Source: Thermovibrio ammonificans HB-1 | GTDB lineage: Bacteria; Aquificota; Aquificia; Desulfurobacteriales; Desulfurobacteriaceae | Assembly: GCF_000185805.1 (NCBI RefSeq) | Contig: NC_014926.1 | Location: 1,103,501 to 1,167,500, forward strand | Direction: 5' to 3' | DNA length: 64,000 bases | Shown here: piece by piece, positions 6,781 through 19,813 of the stretch | Position numbering within the stretch: position 1 is the stretch's first letter | How the letters are laid out: the number at the start of each line of letters is the position of its first letter | Notes under the pieces: generated by a model | Told to the model about the DNA's origin: nothing | Databases searched by the model: none | Seen by the model: only the letters and a program-made list of their open reading frames with translations | Made by a program: the position numbers and the translations under genes

Positions 6781-7976
6781 TGGCAGTAAAACAGATATCT
6801 GAAAGAACCTACTGGGTAGGAGCGATAGACTGGGACAGGGTGCTGTTCGACGAGCTCGTAACCCTGCCGGAAGGAACAAGCTACAACGCCTACATCGTTA
6901 AAGGGAGCGAGAAAACCGCCCTTATAGACACCGTAGAGCCCCACAAAAAGGAGGAGCTGTTCAAAAACCTTAAAGAGCTCGGCATTGAAAGGATAGACTA
7001 CATCGTTTCAAACCACGCCGAACAGGACCACTCCGGAGCGATACCGGACGTTCTAAAGGCGTTCCCGAAGGCCAAAGTGGTAACCAACAAAAAGTGCAAA
7101 CAGATGCTCCAAGACCTCCTTCACCTGCCGGAGGAGGTGTTCAAGGTAATAGATGAAGGGGAGAGCCTATCGCTGGGCGACAGGAGCCTACAGTTCTTCA
7201 TGGCCCCGTGGGTCCACTGGCCGGAAACCATGTTCACCTGGGTCCCCGAGGAGAAGGTCCTCTTTACCTGTGACTTTTTAGGCTCCCACATAGCAACCAG
7301 CGAGCTCTTTGATACAACCGACGAAAACAGGGCAAAAGTCTACCTTGAGACAAAGCGCTACTACGCCGAAATCATGATGCCCTTCAGGAACTTCATAAAG
7401 AAACACCTGGCCCTCATAGACAGACTCGGCCCCGAGATAATAGCACCGAGCCACGGAGTTGTCATAAAGGACGTTGAGTTTATGACCGGAGCCTACAAGC
7501 GGTGGGTCAGCGACGAAGTTAAACCGATGGTGATAATCCCCTTCGTCTCTATGCACGAGAGCACCCGCCACATGGTAGAGCACCTTACCTCGGAGCTTTC
7601 AAAGGAAGGGGTCATAGTAAGACCCTACAACCTGATAACGGCAGACCTGGGCAACGCGGCCATGGACCTTGTAGACGCCGCAGCCGTAGTTATAGCCTCG
7701 CCGACGGTTCTCGCAGGCGCCCACCCGGCGGTTATATCCTTTGCCTACCTGACAAACGGCCTCAGGCCCAAAACAAAGTTCCTCGGGGTAATAGGCTCTT
7801 ACGGCTGGAACGGCAAAGTTATGGTTAAACACGTTCAGGAGACTCTGAAGAACATAAAGGCCCAGTGGTTGGAACCCGTTCTCGTAAAGGGGCTTCCCAG
7901 GGAAGAGGACTTCAACAGGCTATCGGCGTTTGCAAAAGAACTGGCAGAGAAAGTCAAAGCGGTTTCGACCCTTTAA
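6780..7976 (+). CDS. fprA: Flavodiiron protein (O2/NO reductase)
   Basis: A 398-residue class A flavodiiron protein. The N-terminal metallo-beta-lactamase-like domain carries the diiron signature H-x-E-x-D-H (NHAEQDHSG, His79-Glu81-Asp83-His84), with later ligands in VHWPETMF, FTCDFLGSH and PSHGVV. The C-terminal flavodoxin-like FMN domain begins near residue 248 (VIIPFVSMHESTRHMVEHL). An in-frame GTG immediately precedes the ATG at 6780; the ATG fits best with the GGAGGA ribosome-binding site. With rubredoxin next door, the pair likely reduces O2 to water and/or NO to N2O, protecting oxygen-sensitive enzymes such as the hydrogenase. The 3' end overlaps the convergent channel gene by 23 bases. 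Confidence 0.96.
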   Translation: MAVKQISERTYWVGAIDWDRVLFDELVTLPEGTSYNAYIVKGSEKTALIDTVEPHKKEELFKNLKELGIERIDYIVSNHAEQDHSGAIPDVLKAFPKAKVVTNKKCKQMLQDLLHLPEEVFKVIDEGESLSLGDRSLQFFMAPWVHWPETMFTWVPEEKVLFTCDFLGSHIATSELFDTTDENRAKVYLETKRYYAEIMMPFRNFIKKHLALIDRLGPEIIAPSHGVVIKDVEFMTGAYKRWVSDEVKPMVIIPFVSMHESTRHMVEHLTSELSKEGVIVRPYNLITADLGNAAMDLVDAAAVVIASPTVLAGAHPAVISFAYLTNGLRPKTKFLGVIGSYGWNGKVMVKHVQETLKNIKAQWLEPVLVKGLPREEDFNRLSAFAKELAEKVKAVSTL

Positions 7977-9459
7977 CCACAATAACCTGCTCGGCCCTTT
8001 CAAGGGGGTAGTCGTCCGGAGGGTTCAGGATAACGCGCCTGCCCTCCTGGACGGCTACGGGAAGCACCCCTTTCTTCCTAAGCCAAACAACCAGCTCACC
8101 GAAAGTTTTAACCCCTTTCAGCTTCTTTACGGGAAGGAGCTCTATGAGCTCCGAGGTGAGAAGGCCGTCTAAGAGCTTCTCCGCCCCCGGGTTTGTAATG
8201 CTGGAAAAGAGCAGCCGCCCTATCACCTTACCGTAAATGAAAACGCCGTCTACGTTCAGCCTCTTCTCAAACACCTCGGCGTTTTCATCGTGAAGCACCT
8301 CTACGAAAACCTTCGCAGACGGGTTCATCGTTTTTACAAGCATGGCCGTTAAGGCGGTCCTTGCATCTACGTTCCTGTCGGTAAGCCCTTCATGCCTCTC
8401 CCCGAGAATTACAACTTCGGAGGCGTTGGGAACGGAAACCTCGAGCAGAACCTTCTCCTTTGTGAAATCGCCCCTCTTGTAGAGGATATAGCGGCTCAGC
8501 TCAACTCCGAGCTCCTTCCTGTCGTACTCCGTTACGAGAACTATCGGCTTTTCTTTATCGAGCCCCCTGGCTATTATCTGCTCAAGAAGCTCTTCACCGC
8601 TTTCGCTCCAGCCGCAGATAACCAGGTGCTCTTTCAGTTTGTCCATCTTTATCCCCTCCCCCTTCAAGATGTTCATCCTGTTTATCAGGGTTGCCGAAAA
8701 AGTAGCCGTAAGGGCAGAGACCAAAACGATGCCGCCGCTTATGAGAAGGGAGGCGAGGAACTTGCCCACCTTCGTTTGAGGGGTAATATCTCCGTAGCCC
8801 ACGGTGGATATGGTCACCACTCCCCAGTAGAGGGCCTCAAAAATTGAGCTGAAGGCCCTGTTACCGGCGTTGTACTCGTATATGTAAACCACCGAGGAGA
8901 TGGTCACTATCCAGAGGACCAAGGTTATGAGTATGAAGGTTATTATCGGGGCCTCCTCCTTTACCGCAAGCAGAAGGCTCCTTACGGCATAGGTGTAGCG
9001 GAAAATCTTTAAAAGGCGCATCAGCCTTAAGAGCCTGAGGGTTCCAAAGGGCCTGAAAACGGGCAGTATGGCAACAAGGTCTATGAGGGAGTAGGGTTTA
9101 ACCGCCCACCTGAGCTTCGGGTAAAGGGCCAAGAGCAGAGCTTTAAGGGGAGAAGCTTCGGCCTCCCTGGCCGCCCTGAAGTCGTCTGTAAAGTCCGAAA
9201 CCACCCAGAGCCGCAGTAAGTACTCAATTACGAAGAACCAGAGGGTAATCTCCTCGTAGTCATCGAAGAAGGTTTTAAGGTCCGGAGGGAGGGGCTACTT
9301 TACAACGGTTTCTATGATTATAGGAATAGAGGAGGTTACAACCACAAAGAGGGCAAAGGTGTCGTAAAGGAGCCTGTAAGGCCCCGTATCGCTCTCGAGG
9401 AGGTTGTAGAGCCAAACTTTAAGCCTTCTGAGCCTGCGGGAGAGCTTCAACACCAACAT
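7954..9459 (-). pseudogene. Voltage-gated K+ channel with RCK domain, interrupted by an in-frame TAG
   Basis: Read from the ATG at 9459 the frame is open for 54 codons, hits TAG (9297-9295), then runs on in the same frame to the stop at 7954 (501 residues if the TAG is ignored). S1 (YDTFALFVVVTSSIPIIIETV) lies before the TAG. After it come S2 (ITLWFFVIEYLLRLWVV), S3 (SLIDLVAILPVF), a basic S4 (LRLLRLMRLLKIFRY), S5, the selectivity filter STVGYGDITP, S6 and a cytoplasmic RCK/TrkA-N-like domain (HLVICGWSESGEELLEQI). The continuation of a normal channel on both sides of the TAG means a single substitution (or sequencing error) broke it, or the codon is read through. Restart at the GTG at 9204 would give a 416-residue protein lacking S1 and most of S2. 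It follows tonB closely and may be co-transcribed. Confidence 0.8.
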
Positions 9460-9466
9460 CAACTAC

Positions 9467-10120
9467 CTACTGGGAAAAGGCCCGCTTCAGGTTGTACTCT
9501 AAGGAGAGTCTAAAAGTCAGGGTATCGTTCTTCACGCTTTCCGGAATTTTCGGAAAGCGGGCCTTTTTTATCGCTATACACGTTGCCTCTGTGAGAATAG
9601 GCTCCCCGAACAGCGGCTTACACTGGAGGACCTTTCCCGACCTATCCAGCGTAAACTGAACCATAACCGGTCCCTCTATCCCCCTCTGATAGGCCTCAAG
9701 GGGGTAGAAAATCTCCCTCGCAATTGCCTCCCTAACCGCCTCTACGTAGGCGGCGGGAAGGTTACCCTGCATCGGCTTAAGTCCCTGAGTGGGCCTTGAA
9801 ACGGGCTGCTGCTTCTTCTCCTCTCTCCTCTCCTGCTTCTTGGGGCGGGGGAGCTCCTTTAAAGGCTTGGAACTTTTTATTTTCGGCTTCTCCTTTACAG
9901 GAGAGACCCTCTTCTTCTCCTCCTTAACCTCCCTCTTTGGCCTCTGGCGCTCAACGGTTATACGCTCACTCCTCACCTTGGGCTTTATGAGCGAAATCTG
10001 TATAACCTGCTTAACCTCCCTCCTCGGCGGCTTCAAAATCGCCTTCACCCCTTCAAAGAAGAGCCACTCAAAGGCAGCAGCCAGAAGGAGGGAAACGATA
10101 ACCCTAACCGCCGTGCCCAT
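9467..10120 (-). CDS. tonB: TonB-like energy transducer
   Basis: A 217-residue protein that transmits proton-motive force from ExbB-ExbD to outer-membrane receptors. It has an N-terminal membrane anchor (about 7-26), a long Lys/Arg/Pro-rich periplasmic linker (about 30-115), and a C-terminal TonB domain (about 125-210: YVEAVREAIAREIFYPLEAYQRG, VMVQFTLDRSGKV, ARFPKIPES). It overlaps exbD by 17 bases. No TonB-dependent receptor is encoded in this window, so the cargo is unknown. Confidence 0.88.
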   Translation of the reverse strand: MGTAVRVIVSLLLAAAFEWLFFEGVKAILKPPRREVKQVIQISLIKPKVRSERITVERQRPKREVKEEKKRVSPVKEKPKIKSSKPLKELPRPKKQERREEKKQQPVSRPTQGLKPMQGNLPAAYVEAVREAIAREIFYPLEAYQRGIEGPVMVQFTLDRSGKVLQCKPLFGEPILTEATCIAIKKARFPKIPESVKNDTLTFRLSLEYNLKRAFSQ

Positions 10121-10532
10121 TTTTCTCCTTCGCGAGAAGACCTATAGAGGAGACTCCCGCTTCAGTTGCGGCGTCCATAACGGTAACAAGGGCCTGAACC
10201 GGAGCGTTCCTGTCGGCGTCTATTATCAAGTAGAGGTCTCGGTACTGCTTCTTTAGGCCCTTCAGTAACCTCTTTAGCTGGTCAAAGGTTAAACGCTCCT
10301 TCCCGTAGTAGAAGCGGCCGAAGCGGTCTACCACAACCGTAACGGGGTGGCGCTTAATGTGGATGTTGCTCTTCTGAACCGTTTGAGGGGGATTGGTTTT
10401 AAGGGTAATACCCGGGATTATGCTTCCCGCTATGAGAACGAAAAAGGCAAGGAGGAAGAGCATAACATCTACCATCGGGATTATTATCGGCCTCGGGGAC
10501 TCTTCACACTCCTCTTCCCTGAAGATGAACAC
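10104..10532 (-). CDS. exbD: ExbD/TolR-family biopolymer transport protein
   Basis: A 142-residue inner-membrane protein. It has a short cytoplasmic N-terminus, one membrane segment containing the essential Asp (PMVDVMLFLLAFFVLIAG) that conducts protons, and a periplasmic domain (VTVVVDRFGRFYYGKERLTFDQL...LIIDADRNAPVQALVTVMDAATEAGV). In-frame GTG codons occur at 10538 and 10532; the second has the better-spaced AGAGGT ribosome-binding site. It is first in the exbD-tonB order on this strand, with exbB diverging on the opposite strand. Confidence 0.9.
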   Translation of the reverse strand: MFIFREEECEESPRPIIIPMVDVMLFLLAFFVLIAGSIIPGITLKTNPPQTVQKSNIHIKRHPVTVVVDRFGRFYYGKERLTFDQLKRLLKGLKKQYRDLYLIIDADRNAPVQALVTVMDAATEAGVSSIGLLAKEKNGHGG

Positions 10533-10561
10533 GACCACCTCTTAGATGTAGTGATACAATT

Positions 10562-10567
10562 ATTATA
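10562..10567 (-). promoter_or_regulatory. Candidate -10 element for exbD-tonB
   Basis: A perfect TATAAT on the minus strand lies 30 bases before the exbD start in the 57-base divergent gap. A partial -35 (TTTAAC, minus strand 10588-10583) would be 15 bases away, so this is only a tentative call. A TACAAT (10555-10560) on the + strand could serve exbB, also without a clear -35. Confidence 0.35.
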
Positions 10568-10589
10568 GCTTCCCCAGCGGAGGTTAAAG

Positions 10590-11081
10590 TTGAACTTCAA
10601 CCTTGAAGTTGCCCACAACCTCGTCTTCTACATCCTCTACGGCCTCTTCTTCCTGGCAACGGCCGTATTCATAGAGAGGTTGCTCTACTTCTTCTTCACC
10701 TTCTCGGCCGAGAAAAAGCTGATAAGAAGGGAGGTTGAGGAGGCAGACGAGAAAAGCGCAGAGCTCATATACAACACCTACACAGCCAAGTTCGACCGGG
10801 GGAAGGGCTTCCTTATGTTCGTTGTGACGGGAGCTCCCCTGCTGGGACTCCTCGGAACGGTCCTCGGAATTATGAACTCTTTTTCAACAATGGCCGAAAA
10901 GGGAATCTCCGATATAGCTGCAGTGAGTAAAGGAATCGCCTTCGCCCTTGAAGCAACCGCCCTCGGAATCGTGGTATCGCTCTTTGCCCTCGCCTACTAC
11001 CACGTTGTGAACGCCCTCTCTAAAAGGGGCAAGGTTACGGTGAGGGAGATAATCCTGAAAACCCTGAAGGTGAGAGGTTAG
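10590..11081 (+). CDS. exbB: ExbB/TolQ/MotA-family proton channel
   Basis: A 163-residue inner-membrane protein. Three membrane segments (about 9-30, 78-100 and 115-140) flank the signature GAPLLGLLGTVLGIMNSFSTMAE and GIAFALEATALGIVVSLFALAYYHV. It forms the pentameric stator with ExbD. It starts with TTG behind GCGGAGG. It is unusual that it diverges from exbD-tonB rather than preceding exbD in the same operon. ExbB rather than TolQ is preferred because TonB is adjacent. Confidence 0.9.
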   Translation: MNFNLEVAHNLVFYILYGLFFLATAVFIERLLYFFFTFSAEKKLIRREVEEADEKSAELIYNTYTAKFDRGKGFLMFVVTGAPLLGLLGTVLGIMNSFSTMAEKGISDIAAVSKGIAFALEATALGIVVSLFALAYYHVVNALSKRGKVTVREIILKTLKVRG

Positions 11082-11082
11082 A

Positions 11083-11098
11083 GGCGGGCAACCCCGCC
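11083..11098. terminator. Short G+C hairpin between convergent exbB and gatB
   Basis: GGCGGG pairs with CCCGCC around CAAC in the 22-base gap between the two stop codons. It lacks a T run in either direction, so terminator function is weakly supported. Confidence 0.3.
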
Positions 11099-11103
11099 CC
11101 GTA

Positions 11104-12561
11104 TTACTCCTGTTCAAGAAGCTTCGGAATAAGCTCGTTCAAGAGCTTCGGGTTCGCCTTCCCGCGGGTCTCCTTCATCACCTGACCTATGAGGAACTTA
11201 ACGGCCTTCTTCTTCTGCTTTTCGTTGCCCTCCTTGTACTGCTTAACCGCCTTCTCGTTGTTTGCAAACACCTTCTTTATAACCTCTGTAAGCGCCGACT
11301 CATCCGATATCTGAACGAGCCCCTTCTCCTCCACTATGAGCTTGGGCTCCTTGCCGCTTTTCACCATTTCGGGGATTACCTCTTCCTTGGCAACCCTTAG
11401 GGAGATAACCTCTCTGTCTACAAGCTCCAGCAGCTGAGCAAGGTGTTCGGGTTTAACCGGGGAGTCGGCTATGTCGAGCTTTGCCTCGTTTAAAGCTCCC
11501 AACAGGTCGGAAATGAGGATGTTTGCCACCTTCTTGGGCTCACCGGAGTAGGCCTTGGCCGCCTCTTCAAAGAAGGTTGCAAGGGCCCTGTCTCTAACGA
11601 GAACGCTTGCATCGTAGGGGGTAAGGCCGTAGTCGGAAACGAAACGCTCCTTAACCTGGTCGGGAAGCTCGGGCAGGCTCTCCCTTATGGCGTCAAGCCA
11701 CTCCTTGTCGATTATGAGGGGAGGCAGGTCGGGCTCGGGGAAGTAGCGGTAGTCTTCGGCCTCCTCCTTCGTCCTCATGGTTTTGGTTATACCCTTTTGG
11801 GAGTCGAAGAGGCGGGTCTCCTGAACAATCTCACCACCGCTCTTAACTACCTTTATCTGCCTCTCAATCTCGTACTCGAGGGCCTTCTGGATGAAGCGGA
11901 AGGAGTTTACGTTCTTAATCTCGGTTCTCGTCCCGAGCTCCTTGGAGCCCTTGGGGCGAATCGAAACGTTTGCGTCGCACCTTAAAGAGCCCTCCTCAAG
12001 GTTGCCGTCGTTAACGCCTATCCACACCAAAATGTCCCGGAGCTTCTGCATGTAAAGCCTGGCCTCTTCAGGCGTGGAGATATCCGGCTCAGAGACTATC
12101 TCTATCAGGGGCGTTCCGGCCCTGTTGAGGTCTACGTAAGAGTTATTGTCGAAGCCCTCCCCGTGAATCGTCTTTCCGGCGTCCTCCTCCATGTGGATGC
12201 GCCTGATTCTGATTCTCTTCTTCGTGCCGTCGCTCTTTTCTATCTCTACCCAGCCGTTTTCGGCGAAGGGAAGCTCGTACTGGGTTATCTGGTAGGCTTT
12301 CGGAAGGTCGGGGTAGAAGTAGTGTTTACGGGCAAACACCGAGTAGGTGTTTATCTTACAGTTCAAAGCGAGTGCCGCCTTCACTGCAAACTCTACGGCC
12401 CTCTTGTTGAGAACCGGAAGGGCTCCGGGCATACCCAGACAAACCGGACAGACATTCGTATTAGGGGGTGCCCCGAACTCGTTTTTACAGCTGCAGAATA
12501 TCTTGGTTTTAGTCAAGAGTTGAGCGTGAACTTCAAGGCCTATAACGGCTTCAAACTCCAT
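11104..12561 (-). CDS. gatB: Asp-tRNA(Asn)/Glu-tRNA(Gln) amidotransferase subunit B
   Basis: A 485-residue, full-length GatB, the tRNA-binding kinase subunit of the GatCAB complex that makes Gln-tRNA and/or Asn-tRNA from misacylated precursors. It begins with the signature FEAVIGLEVHAQLLTKTKIFC. A zinc site is formed by CSCKNEFG and CPVCLGMPG. The kinase core shows MEEDAGKTIH, DLNRAGTPLIEIVSEPD and GSLRCDANVSIR, and the C-terminal helical and YqeY-like tail is complete (KFLIGQVMKETRGKANPKLLNELI). It follows the ion transporter gene by 21 bases on the same strand. gatA and gatC are elsewhere. Confidence 0.97.
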   Translation of the reverse strand: MEFEAVIGLEVHAQLLTKTKIFCSCKNEFGAPPNTNVCPVCLGMPGALPVLNKRAVEFAVKAALALNCKINTYSVFARKHYFYPDLPKAYQITQYELPFAENGWVEIEKSDGTKKRIRIRRIHMEEDAGKTIHGEGFDNNSYVDLNRAGTPLIEIVSEPDISTPEEARLYMQKLRDILVWIGVNDGNLEEGSLRCDANVSIRPKGSKELGTRTEIKNVNSFRFIQKALEYEIERQIKVVKSGGEIVQETRLFDSQKGITKTMRTKEEAEDYRYFPEPDLPPLIIDKEWLDAIRESLPELPDQVKERFVSDYGLTPYDASVLVRDRALATFFEEAAKAYSGEPKKVANILISDLLGALNEAKLDIADSPVKPEHLAQLLELVDREVISLRVAKEEVIPEMVKSGKEPKLIVEEKGLVQISDESALTEVIKKVFANNEKAVKQYKEGNEKQKKKAVKFLIGQVMKETRGKANPKLLNELIPKLLEQE

Positions 12562-12582
12562 TTCTCCTCTCCTGCGGGGGAT

Positions 12583-13641
12583 TTAAGCACCTTTATTATA
12601 GCCTTCCAAGGCCCAGAAGAGTAAAACGCCCAACAGGAGAAAGAGGAAACTTACAGCGTGAAACAGAACCAGGAACCGCTTACCCTTTTCCACCCTCTCC
12701 CTGTAAATTCTGTAGGCTATCAAGTTGGCAAGGGAGGCCACAAGGGTGCCGAAGCCCCCTACGTTTACGCCCCACAGAAGCTCCTTCCACCTGCCGGTAA
12801 ACTCGGAAACGAAAAGGGCGGCAGGCACGTTACTCATAACTTGGCTCAAGCCAACCGAGCTCCAGAAGACAGAAGCCCCTGACGAAAGCCTCAGGCTGAG
12901 GCCGTGGGAGAGGTTGTCGGTAAAGCCGAAAAAGGCGATAAAGGTCCCGAGGAGGAAGTAGTCAACCCTAAAGAGCCTCCTGTCGAACAGAAGGGCGTAA
13001 AGGAGCGGAACAAAGGCCAAGTACAGGGGCAGGAGCTTCAACGCCACGGGAAGGAAAAGCAGAAAAAGCCCTACCGCAACCTTCCAGCGCCCGTCAAGGG
13101 GCGGGTCGGGAGGCTCAAGGCAGACGCTCCTCACCTTCAGAGAGAGCAAAAACAGAGGAACAAGGAGCAGGGAAAAGGGCCCTATGGCAGAGATAAACTC
13201 CTTAAGGTGCAGGTCGTAGTGGTAGTAGATAAACAAGTTCTGGGGGTTGCCAACCGGGCTCAAAGCAGAACCGGCATTTGCGGCAACGGCCTCGAGAGTA
13301 ACAAGGAAAGCTTTGCCCTCAAGGGCCATGGCGGCGGTTACCGGAACAACCGTAATGAGGGCAACGTCGTTTGTCACAAACATAGAGAGCAAAGCGGTGA
13401 GCAGAACCAGCTTCACTCCCACCCAGCGCCCCCGCTCAAAAAAGGCGGCCACCTGGGAAATCACCCCGTAGAGCTCCAAAGAGCGTAAAATTACCAGAAA
13501 CACAAAGAGGGTGAACACAACTTTCAGCTCGTCGGGACTTATACGGGGGAGCCTGTGGAAAACGAGGGAAGTGACCAAAAGGGCAGAGAGGGAAAGGAAG
13601 AAGAGCCACTCGGCAACTACAACCTCTACTATTTTCCGCAA
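12583..13641 (-). CDS. Ion transporter of the ArsB/NhaD (IT) superfamily
   Basis: A 352-residue, highly hydrophobic protein with about ten membrane segments. Two family signatures are visible: LLSMFVTNDVALITVVPV and ANAGSALSPVGNPQNLFIYY, the paired re-entrant motifs of the ArsB/NhaD/SLC13 group. Substrate cannot be fixed from sequence; arsenite, Na+/H+ exchange or a dicarboxylate are all possible. It is shorter than typical members (about 420). No ars regulator or reductase lies nearby, which makes an arsenic role less likely. It is transcribed just ahead of gatB and diverges from the PBP gene. Confidence 0.8.
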   Translation of the reverse strand: MRKIVEVVVAEWLFFLSLSALLVTSLVFHRLPRISPDELKVVFTLFVFLVILRSLELYGVISQVAAFFERGRWVGVKLVLLTALLSMFVTNDVALITVVPVTAAMALEGKAFLVTLEAVAANAGSALSPVGNPQNLFIYYHYDLHLKEFISAIGPFSLLLVPLFLLSLKVRSVCLEPPDPPLDGRWKVAVGLFLLFLPVALKLLPLYLAFVPLLYALLFDRRLFRVDYFLLGTFIAFFGFTDNLSHGLSLRLSSGASVFWSSVGLSQVMSNVPAALFVSEFTGRWKELLWGVNVGGFGTLVASLANLIAYRIYRERVEKGKRFLVLFHAVSFLFLLLGVLLFWALEGYNKGA

Positions 13642-13709
13642 TTAGCAACTCCCCTCGGTAAGAATAAATTTTCCTGTGGAAAACTATACCAAGCGTGCGG
13701 AGAGAAAAG

Positions 13710-15668
13710 ATGTTAAGAATAATAGCGCTTCTGACCGCCGTTCTCTTCACACTACCCCAGTGGGCAAGGGCCTCTGAAAGCTACAAGGAGAAGCTCCTCC
13801 CCCGGTTTGCAACAACCGTCTTAGACAGAAACGGCAAGGTTTTGGGTTTCTTCTACAAAGACAAATTCCGCCTCTACGCTCCCTACTCCCAAATACCCAA
13901 AAAACTCATCTACGCCGTCATATCGGCAGAGGACGAAAGGTTCTTCAAACACGGCGGAATAGACCCCTTGGGAATACTGAGGGCCGCAATAACCGACCTC
14001 AGCAGGGGTAAAGTGGTTCAAGGCGGAAGCACAATCACCCAACAGCTTGCAAAGATGATATACCTCTCCCCCAAAAGGACCATAGAGCGAAAGCTTAAAG
14101 AGATTGAGCTTGCGAGGAAACTGGAGAAGAAGCTGACGAAACAGGAGATACTGGAGCTATACCTCAACTACGTTTACCTCTCAAACGGAGCCTACGGGGT
14201 TAAGGCCGCCTCGTGGGTACTATTCGGCAAGAGGAACCTCAAAGACTTAACCCTCGCCCAGGCGGCACTCCTTGCAGGGATAATCAGGGGACCGGAGTTC
14301 TACAACCCCTTCACCCACCCCCAGAGGGCCCTTAAAAGGAGGAACTACGTCCTTAAAAGGATGCTGGAAAACGGCTACATAACAAAGGCCCAGTACGAAA
14401 GAGCCATAAAAGAGCCACTAACACCGCTTAAAGAGCCAAACAAACCAAAAACCGCCGGATACGCTCTCGACTTCATCAAGTTCGAGCTCTTGAAAAAACA
14501 CATAATCCCTCCGAACAGACTCTACACCGGGGGCTACACCGTTTACACCTCAATAGACTCGGAAATTCAGAACTACGCCCAAAAAGTTCTAAAGAAGTAC
14601 AGAGACTGGTACGCAAAGCGCCACAAACTCAAAGACCTTCAGTGTGCCGGCATGGCAATAGACAAAAAGGGGAGGGTGATATTTATAGTCGGAGGAAGTG
14701 ACTACGCCGAGACCAAACTCAACAGGGCATTCCAAACCCTCAGGCCGATAGGTTCAACCGCCAAACCGTTTACCTACTTAACGGCCTTCCAAAACGGCTG
14801 GTCTCCCCTGGACTTCGTATCCAACCTCCCCATAGAGAAACCGATGGACAAGATAGACCCGAGAACCGGCAAGAGAATGTGGTGGAAACCCCAGAACTAC
14901 GAGCACACGTTTACTCCCTTTGTAACCGTCAGAGACGCCCTGATTCACTCGATAAACGTGGCAACGCTCCACCTTGCAATGCACTTTCCGGGGAAAATAA
15001 GGAAAAACCTGATTAAGTTCGAGATGATAAGTCCCAAAGCCCCTTTCGACCTTTCCTACATACTGGGAAGCTTCCCCTCCAACCTCTACCGGATAGTAAG
15101 GGCCTACTCGGCCTTCCAGAACAACGGCATAATGAGGGAGCCCTACGTAGTGCTGAAAGTTAAGAACCTGCACGGCAGAACCGTTTACGTAGGCTTCCCG
15201 AAGCTGAAGAAGGTGTCCGACCCCGAGTCGGTCCAGATACTCCGCTCCATCCTGCAAGATGTTGTGAAGCAGGGAACAGCCCGTTCAATAGCCTACTTAA
15301 CGGAGCACTTTGACGTTGCCGGTAAAACGGGAACCACCAACGACTACAAAGACGCCTACTTCTCGGGCTTTACAACCTCCTTTGTTATGAGCATCTGGTT
15401 CGGAAGGGACAGCTACAAGAAGATGTGGCCCGGTGCCGCAGGCGGAGGAGTTGCCGCCCCTCCGTGGGGTAAAATAGCGCTGAAGCTATGCGATAAGTAT
15501 AAGTGCGGTAGGTTCGTGCCACCTTACAGCGAGATAGTGGCCAACTACCCTCCTCCTACCCACTTCCCCGAGAAGGAGATGGAGGAGATTTACTACGACC
15601 AGCTGATTAACTCCCTAGGTGAGCCGCAGAGCGACAACGAAACCCTCAGCGAAAGCTTAGGAGGCTAA
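13710..15668 (+). CDS. mrcA: Class A penicillin-binding protein (PBP1A type)
   Basis: A 652-residue bifunctional peptidoglycan synthase. It has an N-terminal signal-anchor (residues 1-20) and a GT51 glycosyltransferase domain with its catalytic [10 protein letters not shown] (Glu near residue 74) and [11 protein letters not shown]. The transpeptidase domain has the nucleophile motif S349-T-A-K352, the HSINVA (SxN) motif and KTGTT near 539. The frame also has a GTG at 13695, but the ATG at 13710 is better spaced from GGAG and starts the hydrophobic segment cleanly. It ends one base before the gyrA start, suggesting co-transcription with gyrA and serS. An LpoB-like protein, a known PBP1 activator type, is encoded at 42456. 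Confidence 0.93.
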   Translation: MLRIIALLTAVLFTLPQWARASESYKEKLLPRFATTVLDRNGKVLGFFYKDKFRLYAPYSQIPKKLIYAVISAEDERFFKHGGIDPLGILRAAITDLSRGKVVQGGSTITQQLAKMIYLSPKRTIERKLKEIELARKLEKKLTKQEILELYLNYVYLSNGAYGVKAASWVLFGKRNLKDLTLAQAALLAGIIRGPEFYNPFTHPQRALKRRNYVLKRMLENGYITKAQYERAIKEPLTPLKEPNKPKTAGYALDFIKFELLKKHIIPPNRLYTGGYTVYTSIDSEIQNYAQKVLKKYRDWYAKRHKLKDLQCAGMAIDKKGRVIFIVGGSDYAETKLNRAFQTLRPIGSTAKPFTYLTAFQNGWSPLDFVSNLPIEKPMDKIDPRTGKRMWWKPQNYEHTFTPFVTVRDALIHSINVATLHLAMHFPGKIRKNLIKFEMISPKAPFDLSYILGSFPSNLYRIVRAYSAFQNNGIMREPYVVLKVKNLHGRTVYVGFPKLKKVSDPESVQILRSILQDVVKQGTARSIAYLTEHFDVAGKTGTTNDYKDAYFSGFTTSFVMSIWFGRDSYKKMWPGAAGGGVAAPPWGKIALKLCDKYKCGRFVPPYSEIVANYPPPTHFPEKEMEEIYYDQLINSLGEPQSDNETLSESLGG

Positions 15669-15669
15669 A

Positions 15670-19390
<3,721 letters not shown>

Positions 19391-19395
<5 letters not shown>

Positions 19396-19795
19396 GAACC
19401 TTATACACAAAATCGACCACAGCCTTCTCGTTTGGAACCTTCTTGTTATAGACCTTAACCTCTACGGCGTAAACAGTGGCACCGGTAGCCGTATCGACAA
19501 CCCTCCTCAGGAGGCGAGCCGAAGCAACGTAATCCCCGAAAGTGGAGTAACTTCCGAGGTTTATAGGCTGGTCCGGTAAGTTACAGTTGGTATAGTTACA
19601 GAGCTCATCCTCTTCCATAAGCCTCATCAGGTATGAAGAGACCCCTTTCGCAACTTCTAATGAAGAGGTATAACGGGCCGTACTGCCGGTTATCTTCGTC
19701 CCGGTTGTAAGCATATAGAGCATAACGGCCGTGAACCCGAGGGCAATCAACGAGAGAATCAACACCGTGCTCAGAGCTAACCCTTTTCTCCTCAT
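19391..19795 (-). CDS. Minor pilin, PilX-like
   Basis: A 134-residue secreted protein with a short positive leader and a long hydrophobic N-terminal helix (LALSTVLILSLIALGFTAVMLYML), as in PilX-type minor pilins, which often lack a perfect GFxxxE prepilin site. The distal part has a Cys pair (CNYTNC) that may form a disulphide. An upstream in-frame GTG at 19807 exists; the ATG at 19795 has a better-placed GGAG. It is the last gene of the minor pilin operon, after the PilW-like gene. Minor pilins prime type IV pilus assembly and incorporate PilY1. Confidence 0.65.
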
Positions 19796-19813
19796 AAAAG
19801 GCTCCACAAACAG

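Noticed and set aside
8392..8847. 151-codon frame opposite the K+ channel
   Set aside because: Shadow frame; the minus strand encodes the RCK and pore domains here.
12904..13488. 194-codon frame opposite the ion transporter
   Set aside because: Lys/Gln/Gly-rich antisense frame with no start signal, on top of a clear membrane protein gene.
12583..13641. Arsenite efflux pump ArsB as a firm assignment
   Set aside because: Only superfamily motifs are visible and no ars genes are near, so the substrate is left open.
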